Source: Gemmatimonadaceae bacterium
Lineage (GTDB): Bacteria; Gemmatimonadota; Gemmatimonadetes; Gemmatimonadales; Gemmatimonadaceae
Assembly: GCA_035606695.1 (NCBI GenBank)
Contig: DATNEW010000050.1
Coordinates: 124,001-188,000 of the forward strand
Direction of reading: 5' to 3'
Length of the DNA stretch: 64,000 nucleotides
Shown here: positions 34,537 through 42,274 of the stretch, piece by piece
Numbering within the stretch: the stretch's first letter is position 1
Layout of the letters: the number at the start of each line of letters is the position of its first letter
Translations under genes and position numbers: made by a program
Notes under the pieces: model-generated
Seen by the model: the letters and a program-made list of their open reading frames with translations, nothing else
Told to the model about the DNA's origin: nothing
Databases searched by the model: none

Positions 34537-35163
34537 CTAGCGAGTTTCTTTCGCCGCCGTCTCCTGAAACCCCGGCTCACTCGCCAGCACCGCTCGCGCG
34601 ATCTCGACCATCGGTACGCTGCGATCCTGACTCGTGCGCTGCAGAATGCGATACGCCTCCTGCTCCGACGAACCGGTACGGCGCATGAGAATGCCCTTCG
34701 CGCGCTCGATCGTCTTGCGATTCTCGAGCGCCGTGCGCGCCGACTCGGCATCCTGGCGCGCGGCCATCAACTCCTTGGCGCGCGTCGCGGCCAAGCGAAT
34801 CGTTGAATCGAGCACGCGCGGCGGCGCCGGCTTGGGAAGGAAGGCAATCGCGGCCGTCGCGGTGACGTCGCGATCGCTCAACGTCAGCGTGTGATCGCCG
34901 CTGAACAGTACGACGGCGACACCCGGCACCGTCTGCGTGATGCGCTCCGCCGCCTCGATGCCTGATCCATCCGGCATGTGCACGTCCAGCAGCACCACGT
35001 CCGGCACGACATCCTTGGCGCGCTCGAACGCTTCGCGGCCCGTCGACACTTCCGCGACGATCGTGTGGCCGAGCGTGCTGAGCAGATCGATGAGCAACGA
35101 GCGCGCGTTGTCATCGTCTTCGGCCACGAGTACGCGGATGCGTGAAACTTGGTCTGTCATCAT
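34537..35163 (-). CDS. ANTAR-domain response regulator
   Basis: A 208-residue protein with an N-terminal receiver (acidic pair in VAEDDDN, phospho-Asp in VVLLDVHMPDGSG, Lys in LPKPAPP) and a C-terminal ANTAR domain (ENRKTIERAKGILMRRTG..EAYRILQRTSQD, read in two blocks), an RNA-binding antiterminator domain. Phosphorylation probably promotes readthrough of target terminators. Start ATG 35163 or 35160. It follows the hybrid kinase by 59 bp on the same strand, so the kinase is its likely partner. Confidence 0.94.
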   Translation of the reverse strand: MMTDQVSRIRVLVAEDDDNARSLLIDLLSTLGHTIVAEVSTGREAFERAKDVVPDVVLLDVHMPDGSGIEAAERITQTVPGVAVVLFSGDHTLTLSDRDVTATAAIAFLPKPAPPRVLDSTIRLAATRAKELMAARQDAESARTALENRKTIERAKGILMRRTGSSEQEAYRILQRTSQDRSVPMVEIARAVLASEPGFQETAAKETR

Positions 35164-35222
35164 ACGGAATCTGTCCCCGCGCGGCGCACAATGCCAGCGG
35201 TGAAGGCGGATCGTTCCCGCGG

Positions 35223-37232
35223 TCAGCCTTCGCCGGCGACCTGCGCGAGTAACTCTGAAGTTCTTACAGGTTTACGGAGAATGAAATCTCCGTCCGCGCC
35301 GGCGCCGACGCGTGGTTCCCATCCCGTGACGATGCCGATCCGCATCGACGGCCATCGGCCACGGGCGAGTGCGGTGAGATCCCAACCGCTGCCGTCGGAC
35401 AACCCGATGTCGGTGACGAGCACCTCGTACGGGGGATCCGCCTTCTCCAACAACGCCGTCGCGTCCGATACCCCCATCGCGGTGTCGACCTGATGGCCGT
35501 CGGACTCGAGCAGCGCCTGCATGAACTCGCGGCTGTCCGGATGATCTTCTACTAAGAGCACGCGCCGCGCAACCCGTTTCTTTGGCGGAATCACTTCTGT
35601 AGGCTCCGAAACAGGCGTCGCCGCGGCCGTTGGGAAAACCAGCCGAATCGTCGTCCCCACGCCCGGTGTCGACTCGATTTCCGCGTGCCCGCGATGCCGC
35701 TTCACGATGCCATACACCTCGGCCAGGCCGAGTCCGGTGCCCATCCGGCCCTTCGTGGTGAAGAACGGCTCGAACGCGCGCTCGCGAACCTCGGCCGACA
35801 TGCCGATCCCGGAATCGCGAATCTCCAGCTTGACCTCGCCATCGGACACCAGCGTCTTCATGCCGAGCGTACCGCCGCCCGCCATGGCGTCGAGCGCGTT
35901 TTGCACGAGGTTGAGCAACGCCTCGCGGAGCTCGCCGGTGATGCCGCGAATCATCGCCGTGCCGGGCTCGACGAGATCGCGCTCGAAGTGCACCTGGCCA
36001 CCGCGTGCGCGCTCGGCCCAGAGCGGACGCGTCATTGCCACGACTTCGTCGCACACGACGGACAGATCGACGAGCTCCTCGCGCTCGGCCTGGAGCGGTT
36101 CCTGGCGGATGAATCGCCCGACGCGTGCGGCCGTCGCGGCGCCAGTCTCCGCGGCTTTGCCGATGCGCTGCGCGTAGTCGCGCACCGCGTCAGGATTCTC
36201 CGCGTTGGCCTCGAGCAGATAGGCCGCCGCCATGATCGGATTCAGCGCGTTGTTGACGTCGTGCATGACGCCCGCCGCAAGCTGGCCGACGGCGGCAAGG
36301 CGACGCTCGCGCGACCGCGCTTCCTGAAGCGCCAGCAGCTCGGCGGTGCGTTCCTGCACCATTCGCTCGAGACGTTCCGCTTCCGTCGACACCCGCTCAT
36401 AGAGCTCGGCGGTTCGTTTCGCTTCAGCTTCGAGCGCTTTCGCGAGCTGCGTCTTCACCGTCACGTCGCGTTCGACGGTCACGGCACCGCGAATTTTCCC
36501 GTGCTCGTCGTAGAGCGGATTCGAGTTGACTTCGATGATCAGCTGCGTGCCATCGACCCCGCGGCGGACCGCGAGCGTCTCTCCGCGCACGCGCTCGCCG
36601 CGCAACGCGCGCGCGGTGGGATGCTCGTGCATGAAGAGACTCGTGCCGTCGATCGTGCGCGGGCGATCGAGCTGCCACAGCTCGCGCAGCGTCGAAGGCT
36701 GGCCGCCCGGATGATCCTGCAGCGCCTGCGTGTTCGAGCGAACCGTGCGCCCTTCGGTGTCGAAGACGCGCACCGAGTCGGGAATAACGTCGAAGATCGA
36801 CTCGAGCTGCGCGACGTTTCGGCTGAGGGTTTCACGCAGCTCTTCTCGCTCGCTGACGTCGTTGCCGGCGAAGAGAACGCCGCGGCTCCCCGATTCTTCG
36901 CTGAGCGGCGCGAACGTCGTCTCGATGAGGCGACGTCCGCCGCGATGCTGAAACGGCACGCGCAGGGGCGCGGCGACCGCGCCGCCGCGCAGCGCGGAAT
37001 CAATCTGATCGGTGAGGTCGGCGAGCGCGTTCGGAAACGCGTCGTAGATCGAGACCTTCACCGGCGTTCCATTGACGCCGGTCAGCTCCCGATAGCGGGC
37101 ATTCGCGTTCACGAGCCGCTGTTCGCCGTCGAAAATGGCGATGGCCAGCGGGACCGCTTCGAACAGCGCCTCGAAGCGAACACCGGTAATGCCGATGCGC
37201 GCGAAATCGAGGCCGGCGGAGGGCTGCGTCAC
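35223..37232 (-). CDS. PAS-PAS hybrid histidine kinase with C-terminal receiver
   Basis: A soluble 669-residue kinase, starting at GTG 37232. Two PAS-like domains (residues ~20-130 and ~140-260), a coiled linker, a HisKA-type block (AAVGQLAAGVMHDVNNALNP with the phospho-His), a HATPase with LVQNALDAM, RDSGIGM and GRMGTGLGLAEV, and a receiver (LLVEDHPDSREF, phospho-Asp in EVLVTDIGLSDGSG). It has no transmembrane helix, so it senses a cytoplasmic signal. The ANTAR regulator encoded next is the probable output. Confidence 0.92.
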   Translation of the reverse strand: MTQPSAGLDFARIGITGVRFEALFEAVPLAIAIFDGEQRLVNANARYRELTGVNGTPVKVSIYDAFPNALADLTDQIDSALRGGAVAAPLRVPFQHRGGRRLIETTFAPLSEESGSRGVLFAGNDVSEREELRETLSRNVAQLESIFDVIPDSVRVFDTEGRTVRSNTQALQDHPGGQPSTLRELWQLDRPRTIDGTSLFMHEHPTARALRGERVRGETLAVRRGVDGTQLIIEVNSNPLYDEHGKIRGAVTVERDVTVKTQLAKALEAEAKRTAELYERVSTEAERLERMVQERTAELLALQEARSRERRLAAVGQLAAGVMHDVNNALNPIMAAAYLLEANAENPDAVRDYAQRIGKAAETGAATAARVGRFIRQEPLQAEREELVDLSVVCDEVVAMTRPLWAERARGGQVHFERDLVEPGTAMIRGITGELREALLNLVQNALDAMAGGGTLGMKTLVSDGEVKLEIRDSGIGMSAEVRERAFEPFFTTKGRMGTGLGLAEVYGIVKRHRGHAEIESTPGVGTTIRLVFPTAAATPVSEPTEVIPPKKRVARRVLLVEDHPDSREFMQALLESDGHQVDTAMGVSDATALLEKADPPYEVLVTDIGLSDGSGWDLTALARGRWPSMRIGIVTGWEPRVGAGADGDFILRKPVRTSELLAQVAGEG

Positions 37233-37264
37233 GAAAAAGCTCTGGTGGTGCCGGGTGGGGGGCC

Positions 37265-37286
37265 AAAAAACAGGGCTACGGGGCCC
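37265..37286 (-). terminator. Possible rho-independent terminator after NDH-2 gene
   Basis: On the minus strand GGGC-CCCGTA-GCCC is followed by TG and six T. The stem is only four pairs of G/C, so the call is weak, but it stands in the 154-bp gap between the NDH-2 gene and the hybrid kinase and would end the leftward sucA-to-NDH-2 run. Confidence 0.35.
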
Positions 37287-37386
37287 ATTTCTAGACGGCT
37301 TCGCGGGGAATTCCGCAACATCGCGCGGCGAGTGGCCGCAGGTCGCTGCCCCTGGGCCGATGACCTACCACGTCGCTACCGCGTTG

Positions 37387-38679
37387 CTACCACGCCGGAG
37401 GTAACGTGCCTCGAGCGGCCGGCGCCGGCGAACCCGTCGTGATGAGGCGCGCGCCGCGCTGATAGGTGAAGAACGAGTATCCCCACTCGATGAGAACACT
37501 TATGCGATTTCGAAAGCCCGCCAGATACATGATGTGCACGAGCAGCCACGTCCACCAGGCGACCGGCCCGGAGAGATTTCGTCCGGCGAGCACGCCGACC
37601 GCGCGGTAGCGGCCGATCGTCGCAAGATCGCCTTTGTTGCGATAGCGAAACGACTCGCGCGGCTCGCGACGAATGGCGTGGACGACGTTGCGCGCCGCGG
37701 TGCGCCCGCTCTGCATCGCCGCCGGCGCGACTCCCGGCACGGGCTTTCCCCGGCTCGTCATGGCCGCGAGATCGCCGACGACGAAAATCTCCGGATGGCC
37801 AGGCACGCTCAAATCGGCATTCACGAGCACGCGTCCGGCGCGATCGCACGGCGCGCCGAGTGAGGCGCCGAGTGCCGCGGCGGCGTTGCCGGCGGCCCAG
37901 AAGATGGTGTGGGAGTCGAGCCGCTCGTCGCCCATTTTCACGAAGCCGTCGCCGACGTCGGTGACGAGTGTGTTGGTGCGCACCTCGACGCCGAGCTCGA
38001 CGAGATCGCGCCGCGCGGCTTCGGAGAGCTCTTCCGGCATGGCGGGCAGGATGCGCGGCCCACCCTCGACGAGCACGATGCGCGCGGACGCCGTGTCGAT
38101 GCGCCGGAAATCGCGCGGCAGCGCCTGGCGCGCGATGGTGGGCAGCATGCCCGCCAGCTCGACGCCGGTTGGCCCGCCGCCGATGATGACGAACGTGAGG
38201 TTCGCCGCGCGCTCGGCGGCATCGTCGGTTCGTTCAGCCCGCTCAAAGGCCATGAGCCAGCGCCGGCGCAGCTCGGTGGCGTCGTCGATGCTCTTGAGGC
38301 CGGGCGCAAGGCGCTCCCAGTCGTCGTGGCCGAAGTACGAGTGGCGTGCGCCGGCGGCGATGATTAGATAATCGTAGTTATATTTCTTTGAATCACCCGT
38401 CGCGATCGCGTGCGCCGCCGGATCGACCGCGGTCACGTCACCGAGCAGAACCTCGGTATTTGCTTGGTTGCGCAGCAGCCAGCGGATGGGCGCCGCGATG
38501 TCGGCCGGCGACAGCATGGCCGTCGCGACCTGATAGAGGAGCGGCTGAAAGACGTGATGATTGGTGCGGTCGATGACCGTCACGTCGACTGGAGCATGCT
38601 TCAGTTGGCGAGCGGCATACAGGCCGCCGAAGCCGCCACCGATGATGATGACGCGTGGGCGGGTGGGGTTCGGTGCCAT
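37387..38679 (-). CDS. NDH-2-type NADH dehydrogenase
   Basis: A 430-residue single-subunit flavoenzyme likely passing electrons from NADH to quinone without proton pumping. FAD motif IIIGGGFGGLYAAR (near residue 12), conserved HHVFQPLLYQVAT, NAD-binding VIIGGGPTGVELAG and the C-terminal FAD block IFVVGDLAAM, then APAAMQSGR. The C-terminal ~60 residues carry an aromatic amphipathic stretch (AWWTWLLVHIMYLAGFRNR) as in membrane-bound NDH-2. ATG 38679 is preferred over GTG 38718. The flavoprotein gene lies 48 bp upstream. Confidence 0.93.
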   Translation of the reverse strand: MAPNPTRPRVIIIGGGFGGLYAARQLKHAPVDVTVIDRTNHHVFQPLLYQVATAMLSPADIAAPIRWLLRNQANTEVLLGDVTAVDPAAHAIATGDSKKYNYDYLIIAAGARHSYFGHDDWERLAPGLKSIDDATELRRRWLMAFERAERTDDAAERAANLTFVIIGGGPTGVELAGMLPTIARQALPRDFRRIDTASARIVLVEGGPRILPAMPEELSEAARRDLVELGVEVRTNTLVTDVGDGFVKMGDERLDSHTIFWAAGNAAAALGASLGAPCDRAGRVLVNADLSVPGHPEIFVVGDLAAMTSRGKPVPGVAPAAMQSGRTAARNVVHAIRREPRESFRYRNKGDLATIGRYRAVGVLAGRNLSGPVAWWTWLLVHIMYLAGFRNRISVLIEWGYSFFTYQRGARLITTGSPAPAARGTLPPAW

Positions 38680-38727
38680 GCTCGAAAGGTACGGACTCTT
38701 TAGGCGGCCGAAATCCACGGCCGACGA

Positions 38728-39834
38728 TCACTTCGGCCGTGGATCCTTCAGATCGCGCCCAGGTTCGTCATAGCGGCCGTCCCGCTGCGCCTTGACCGTC
38801 GCCACCACCTCGCGCGCGACGTTGCGCATTTCCTCCTGCACCGCTTCGTCGGCGTCGAGTGCGTCGTGGCTGCGCGCGTACTCGTCCATGTAGCCGACGT
38901 ATCGATCGATGACCGCCCGCCCCGCCTGCACGAGATGCATATCGAGCATCCAGTCGGTAAGCGAGCGACGCAGCGTCTCGGCGCCGGCCGCGTCTCCGTG
39001 CACGAAGACGCCGAAGGCGCGGCCGGCGAGATGCCGTGGATAATCCCACCCTTTCACTTCGATGGCCTTCGCCTCGTCCGGATGCTTGCCGTGCGTCGTC
39101 GTCGGATCCGGGTTGCCGCCGTCCGCGCACACGAGCCGATCGATCATGAGCTTGAGCACGGCCGGCGCCTGATACCAATACACCGGCGTCACGACGATGA
39201 CGCCGTGCGCCGCGACCCAGCGCGAATAGATCTCGTTCATCCAATCATTCACCTGGCCAATTGCATGATTGGGGTAGCACGAGCACGGCCAGTGGCAGAG
39301 CGGCATCGCCGTCGACACACATCCCTTGCAGGGATAGATCACACGCCCATACTCGGCAGTCAGCGCACTCAGGTCGAGAAAGTCGCACTCGCACTCGGCA
39401 TCCGCGCCCACGATCTCCTTTGCCAGATTCGCGAAGCGAAACGTCTTCGACATCTCGCCCGGGCAGGTTTGATCGGTACGCGCGCTCGCGCAGATCACGA
39501 GAATGCGGCGCTTCGCTCCTGGTGCATCGTGCGCCTGCTGCGCGTCGTGAATGGCGCGGCGCGCGGCGAGCCATTCGATCGGCAGCGGGTGCTCCGGATC
39601 GGCGAAGCCGGGTCCGGCCTTTTCGGTGCGCGGACTCTTTCGATATTCGTGATACGACTCCCACGCGACGTCGCGCGCGCGGGCGATCTCATCACTGACT
39701 GCTTCGAACGCGGGATCGTAGAACCGTTCGTCGAAGCGCTTGTCGAACTCTTTCTTGCTGAGCGCTACGTCGGTTTGGCCTTTGCGAACCGTCGGTACAT
39801 CCGGCAGGGCCGGCACTTCGCGGTCGTCGCTCAT
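38728..39834 (-). CDS. Flavodoxin-family oxidoreductase with Cys-rich insert
   Basis: A 368-residue protein. After ~110 charged residues, an FMN-reductase/flavodoxin fold starts (RRILVICASARTDQTCPGEM). A Cys-rich insert CKGCVSTAMPLCHWPCSCYP holds five Cys (CX2CX8CX3CXC) and could bind an Fe-S cluster or other metal, reminiscent of iron-sulfur flavoproteins but with a different spacing. VVVTPVYWYQAPAVLKLMIDR follows as the substrate/dimer loop. The start ATG 39834 has a GGAG ribosome site 8 bases upstream. It probably works with NDH-2 nearby in electron transfer, by inference from position only. Confidence 0.82.
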   Translation of the reverse strand: MSDDREVPALPDVPTVRKGQTDVALSKKEFDKRFDERFYDPAFEAVSDEIARARDVAWESYHEYRKSPRTEKAGPGFADPEHPLPIEWLAARRAIHDAQQAHDAPGAKRRILVICASARTDQTCPGEMSKTFRFANLAKEIVGADAECECDFLDLSALTAEYGRVIYPCKGCVSTAMPLCHWPCSCYPNHAIGQVNDWMNEIYSRWVAAHGVIVVTPVYWYQAPAVLKLMIDRLVCADGGNPDPTTTHGKHPDEAKAIEVKGWDYPRHLAGRAFGVFVHGDAAGAETLRRSLTDWMLDMHLVQAGRAVIDRYVGYMDEYARSHDALDADEAVQEEMRNVAREVVATVKAQRDGRYDEPGRDLKDPRPK

Positions 39835-39851
39835 CGGGAGCTCCGTGCGGT

Positions 39852-41459
39852 TTATCGAGTAGCGGCGGCGCGCAGCGCGGCGCGCGATCCCGTGACTGAA
39901 CTGACCAGCATGCCGACGATCACCACCGTCACGGCGCCGACGACGTTGTGCCAGAGAAACGACACCGACGGCGCGCCGAAGTTCACGGCGGCGACAGCAC
40001 ACATGCCCGAGATCAAGCCGATGAAGGCGCCGGTCGCGTTCGCGCGCGCGATCATGCTCAGCAGGAAGACGCCGAGGATCGATCCGTAAAAGAACGATCC
40101 AAACCGGTTCACGACCTCGATCAGCGAGCCGAGGTTCACCGCATACGTCGCGACGATGCAGGCCAGGAGGCCCCAAAGCGCCGTCGCGGTCCGCGACACC
40201 TTGAGGAAATGTGAATCGGGGCCGTCGCTCCGCACCCATCGCTTGTAGAAGTCGACGACGCTCGCCGTCGAGAGCGACATCAGCTCGCCGGAGATGGCGT
40301 TCATCGCCGCGGCGATTACCGCCGCGATGAAGATGCCGGCGAGGCCGATCGGCAGATGGTCGATCACGAAGCGCGGGATGATGTAGTTCACGTCCTTGGC
40401 CGGCTGCCCGGTAACCTTGCTCGCCAGGTCGAGCGCGCGCGTCCGCACGGAATCGCGCGCGGCGGGCGTGGACGCGGCGGCGAACTGCTGCTCGAGCTGG
40501 CCATACAGCACGGGTTGCGCGTGTCTCACCGCGCGCTCGTGCGCGGGATTGAACAACAACGGCTGTTGATGATATTGATAGAATACGAATACCAATACTC
40601 CAACAAGCAGCACCAGGGCCTGGAGGGGAATCTTCCAGTAGGCGCTGATCAGGAGCGAGCTCCGCGCTTCGTCCACCGACTTCGCCGACAGATAGCGCTG
40701 CACCTGGCTCTGATCCGTGCCGAAATACGAGAGTTGCAGGAACGTTCCGCCGATCAGGCCCGACCAGAACGTGTAGGTGTTCGTGAGGCTGAACGAGAAA
40801 TCGAACACCTTGAGCCGCCCCGCCGACCCCGCGAGATGCAGCGCCGCACTCGGCGTCACGGGAATCTGCACCAGCAGCACGACGACCATCGCGATCAACG
40901 CACCGACGATCAGGAACATCTGCTTGACGTCAACCCACGTCAGCGCCTGCACGCCGCCGATCATGGTGTAGAGAATCGCCGGCACGCCGATCAATGCCAC
41001 CGACCACGCGACGGGCCAGCCGAAAATCGCCGAGAAGACCACGGCAGGCGCGGAGATGATCGTCCCGCACGACATGGCGCGCGAGATCAGAAACAGAAAC
41101 GCGGTGAGGGAGCGCGTCTTCGCGTCGAAGCGGCGCTCGAGAAACTCGTACGCGGTGTACACGCGTGCACCGTGCAGAAACGGCACGAGCGTCACGCCGA
41201 GAATGACCATCGCCAGCGGCAGCCCGAAATAGAACTGAATGAAGCGCATGCCGTCGGTCGCGCCCTGGCCGGTCGTGCCGATCATCGTGACGGCCGAGAG
41301 TTGCGTCGCCATCACGGACAATCCAACCGCCCACCACGGCAAGCTGCGGTTGGCGAGGAAGTAGCCTTCGATCTCTTTCGTCCCGCGCGAGCGGCGGATG
41401 CCGTCGATCACGATGTACGTGATCCAGCCGACGACGATCACCCAGTTGAGTGGATTCAC
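39852..41459 (-). CDS. Sodium:solute symporter (SSS family)
   Basis: A 535-residue membrane symporter with ~13 hydrophobic segments. Family blocks: EIEGYFLANRSLPWW, LSVMATQLSAVTMIG, ARVYTAYEFLERRFD, LISRAMSCGTIISAPAVVF, YTMIGGVQALTWVDV, and FGTDQSQVQRYLSAKS with AAAMNAISGELMSLSTASVVDFYKRW (read in two pieces). Substrate is unknown; relatives take up sugars, carboxylates or amino acids. It starts at GTG 41459, one base after the stop of the 31-residue membrane peptide, and belongs to the leftward run from sucA. Confidence 0.93.
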   Translation of the reverse strand: MNPLNWVIVVGWITYIVIDGIRRSRGTKEIEGYFLANRSLPWWAVGLSVMATQLSAVTMIGTTGQGATDGMRFIQFYFGLPLAMVILGVTLVPFLHGARVYTAYEFLERRFDAKTRSLTAFLFLISRAMSCGTIISAPAVVFSAIFGWPVAWSVALIGVPAILYTMIGGVQALTWVDVKQMFLIVGALIAMVVVLLVQIPVTPSAALHLAGSAGRLKVFDFSFSLTNTYTFWSGLIGGTFLQLSYFGTDQSQVQRYLSAKSVDEARSSLLISAYWKIPLQALVLLVGVLVFVFYQYHQQPLLFNPAHERAVRHAQPVLYGQLEQQFAAASTPAARDSVRTRALDLASKVTGQPAKDVNYIIPRFVIDHLPIGLAGIFIAAVIAAAMNAISGELMSLSTASVVDFYKRWVRSDGPDSHFLKVSRTATALWGLLACIVATYAVNLGSLIEVVNRFGSFFYGSILGVFLLSMIARANATGAFIGLISGMCAVAAVNFGAPSVSFLWHNVVGAVTVVIVGMLVSSVTGSRAALRAAATR

Positions 41460-41460
41460 G

Positions 41461-41556
41461 TTACGGCGTGTACACGCGCTGAAGAATCCAGAGGAGCACG
41501 AGCGTGATCACCTGCACGCCGAGCACGCGAGCGAGATTGCGTTGAAAGCGACTCAT
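41461..41556 (-). CDS. 31-residue single-helix membrane peptide
   Basis: A tiny ORF: MSRFQRNLAR, then a hydrophobic helix (VLGVQVITLVLLWILQ, residues 11-26) and RVYTP. Its ATG overlaps the LysE stop (ATGA) and its TAA ends one base before the symporter GTG, so it is fully embedded in the operon. The basic N-terminus suggests an N-in membrane helix. It may be a small accessory subunit of the symporter or the LysE exporter, as some transporters have small one-helix partners. It could also be non-functional leader coding; function is unknown. Confidence 0.5.
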   Translation of the reverse strand: MSRFQRNLARVLGVQVITLVLLWILQRVYTP

Positions 41557-42257
41557 CGCCGGTCCCACGCGAGTCGCGCACCGAGCGCGATGAGCAGGCC
41601 GCCGGTGAGACGCTCCAACGTGGCGCGCACACGCGGCCGCGTGAGCACGACGCCGAGACGATCGACGAACCACGCGTATGCGGTGAGCCACACGAGGCCC
41701 ATCGGGATGTGAATGCTCGCCAGCAGTAAACTGCGGCGCAGTACGCTCTCGCCGGGCGAGATGAATTGCGGGAGGAAGGTGAGATAAAAAATCGCCACCT
41801 TCGGGTTGAGAATGTTGGTGAGGAAGCCCTGGAGGAAGGGTTTGAGCAGAGGCATGTCATCCCGAGCGAGCGGAGCGAGTCGAGGGACCCCCTTCTCAGC
41901 GGAGCGCTGCTCGTCCGCCAGGACGGGAGTCCCTCGACTCCGGCGCTGCGCGCCTCCGCTCGGGATGACCACACTTTCCCGTATCGCCTGCACCCCGATC
42001 CACACCAGATACGCCGCCCCCACGGTCTTCACCACATTGTACGCCGTCGCCGAGGTCGCGAGGATCGCCGACAGCCCAAGCGCAGAGAACGTCGCGTGCA
42101 CCACGCAGCCGAGACAGATGCCGACGATCGTCAGCATCGTACGACGCCGGCCGTAGGCCAGCACGTTGCGCGTCACCAGCGCCATGTCCGCGCCGGGCAG
42201 AATCGTCAACACCGCGGCGACGCCAATGAATGCGAACAGCCGCGGATCGATCGACAT
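41553..42257 (-). CDS. LysE/RhtB-family exporter with in-frame repeat insertion
   Basis: A 234-residue exporter of the LysE/RhtB type (amino-acid or metabolite efflux). Helices 1-3 (LTILPGADMALVTRNVLAYG near residues 18-35, then AAYLVWIGVQAIRES) and helices 4-6 (FLQGFLTNILNPKVAIFYLTF) are intact and in register. Between them, residues ~97-134 are encoded by a 114-bp GTCATCCC palindrome (41856-41969), a hydrophilic loop absent from normal family members. Without it the protein would be 196 residues. The insert is a multiple of three and has no stop, so the exporter may still work. Confidence 0.88.
   Translation of the reverse strand: MSIDPRLFAFIGVAAVLTILPGADMALVTRNVLAYGRRRTMLTIVGICLGCVVHATFSALGLSAILATSATAYNVVKTVGAAYLVWIGVQAIRESVVIPSGGAQRRSRGTPVLADEQRSAEKGVPRLAPLARDDMPLLKPFLQGFLTNILNPKVAIFYLTFLPQFISPGESVLRRSLLLASIHIPMGLVWLTAYAWFVDRLGVVLTRPRVRATLERLTGGLLIALGARLAWDRR
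41856..41969. repeat. 114-bp GTCATCCC palindrome inserted within the LysE gene
   Basis: Ends are GTCATCCCGAGCG and CGCTCGGGATGAC (13-bp perfect inverted ends); an inner GAGGGAC/GTCCCTC pair also matches. Length 114 bp is divisible by three. It is the same family as the elements at 8743, 24828 and 34418, but here inside a coding sequence. Confidence 0.93.
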
Positions 42258-42274
42258 GAGTGAAGTTGTATAGC

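Noticed and set aside
35685-37442. 585-residue plus-strand open frame over the PAS hybrid kinase
   Set aside because: Antisense to a gene with conserved HisKA, HATPase and receiver motifs; composition is typical of a shadow frame.
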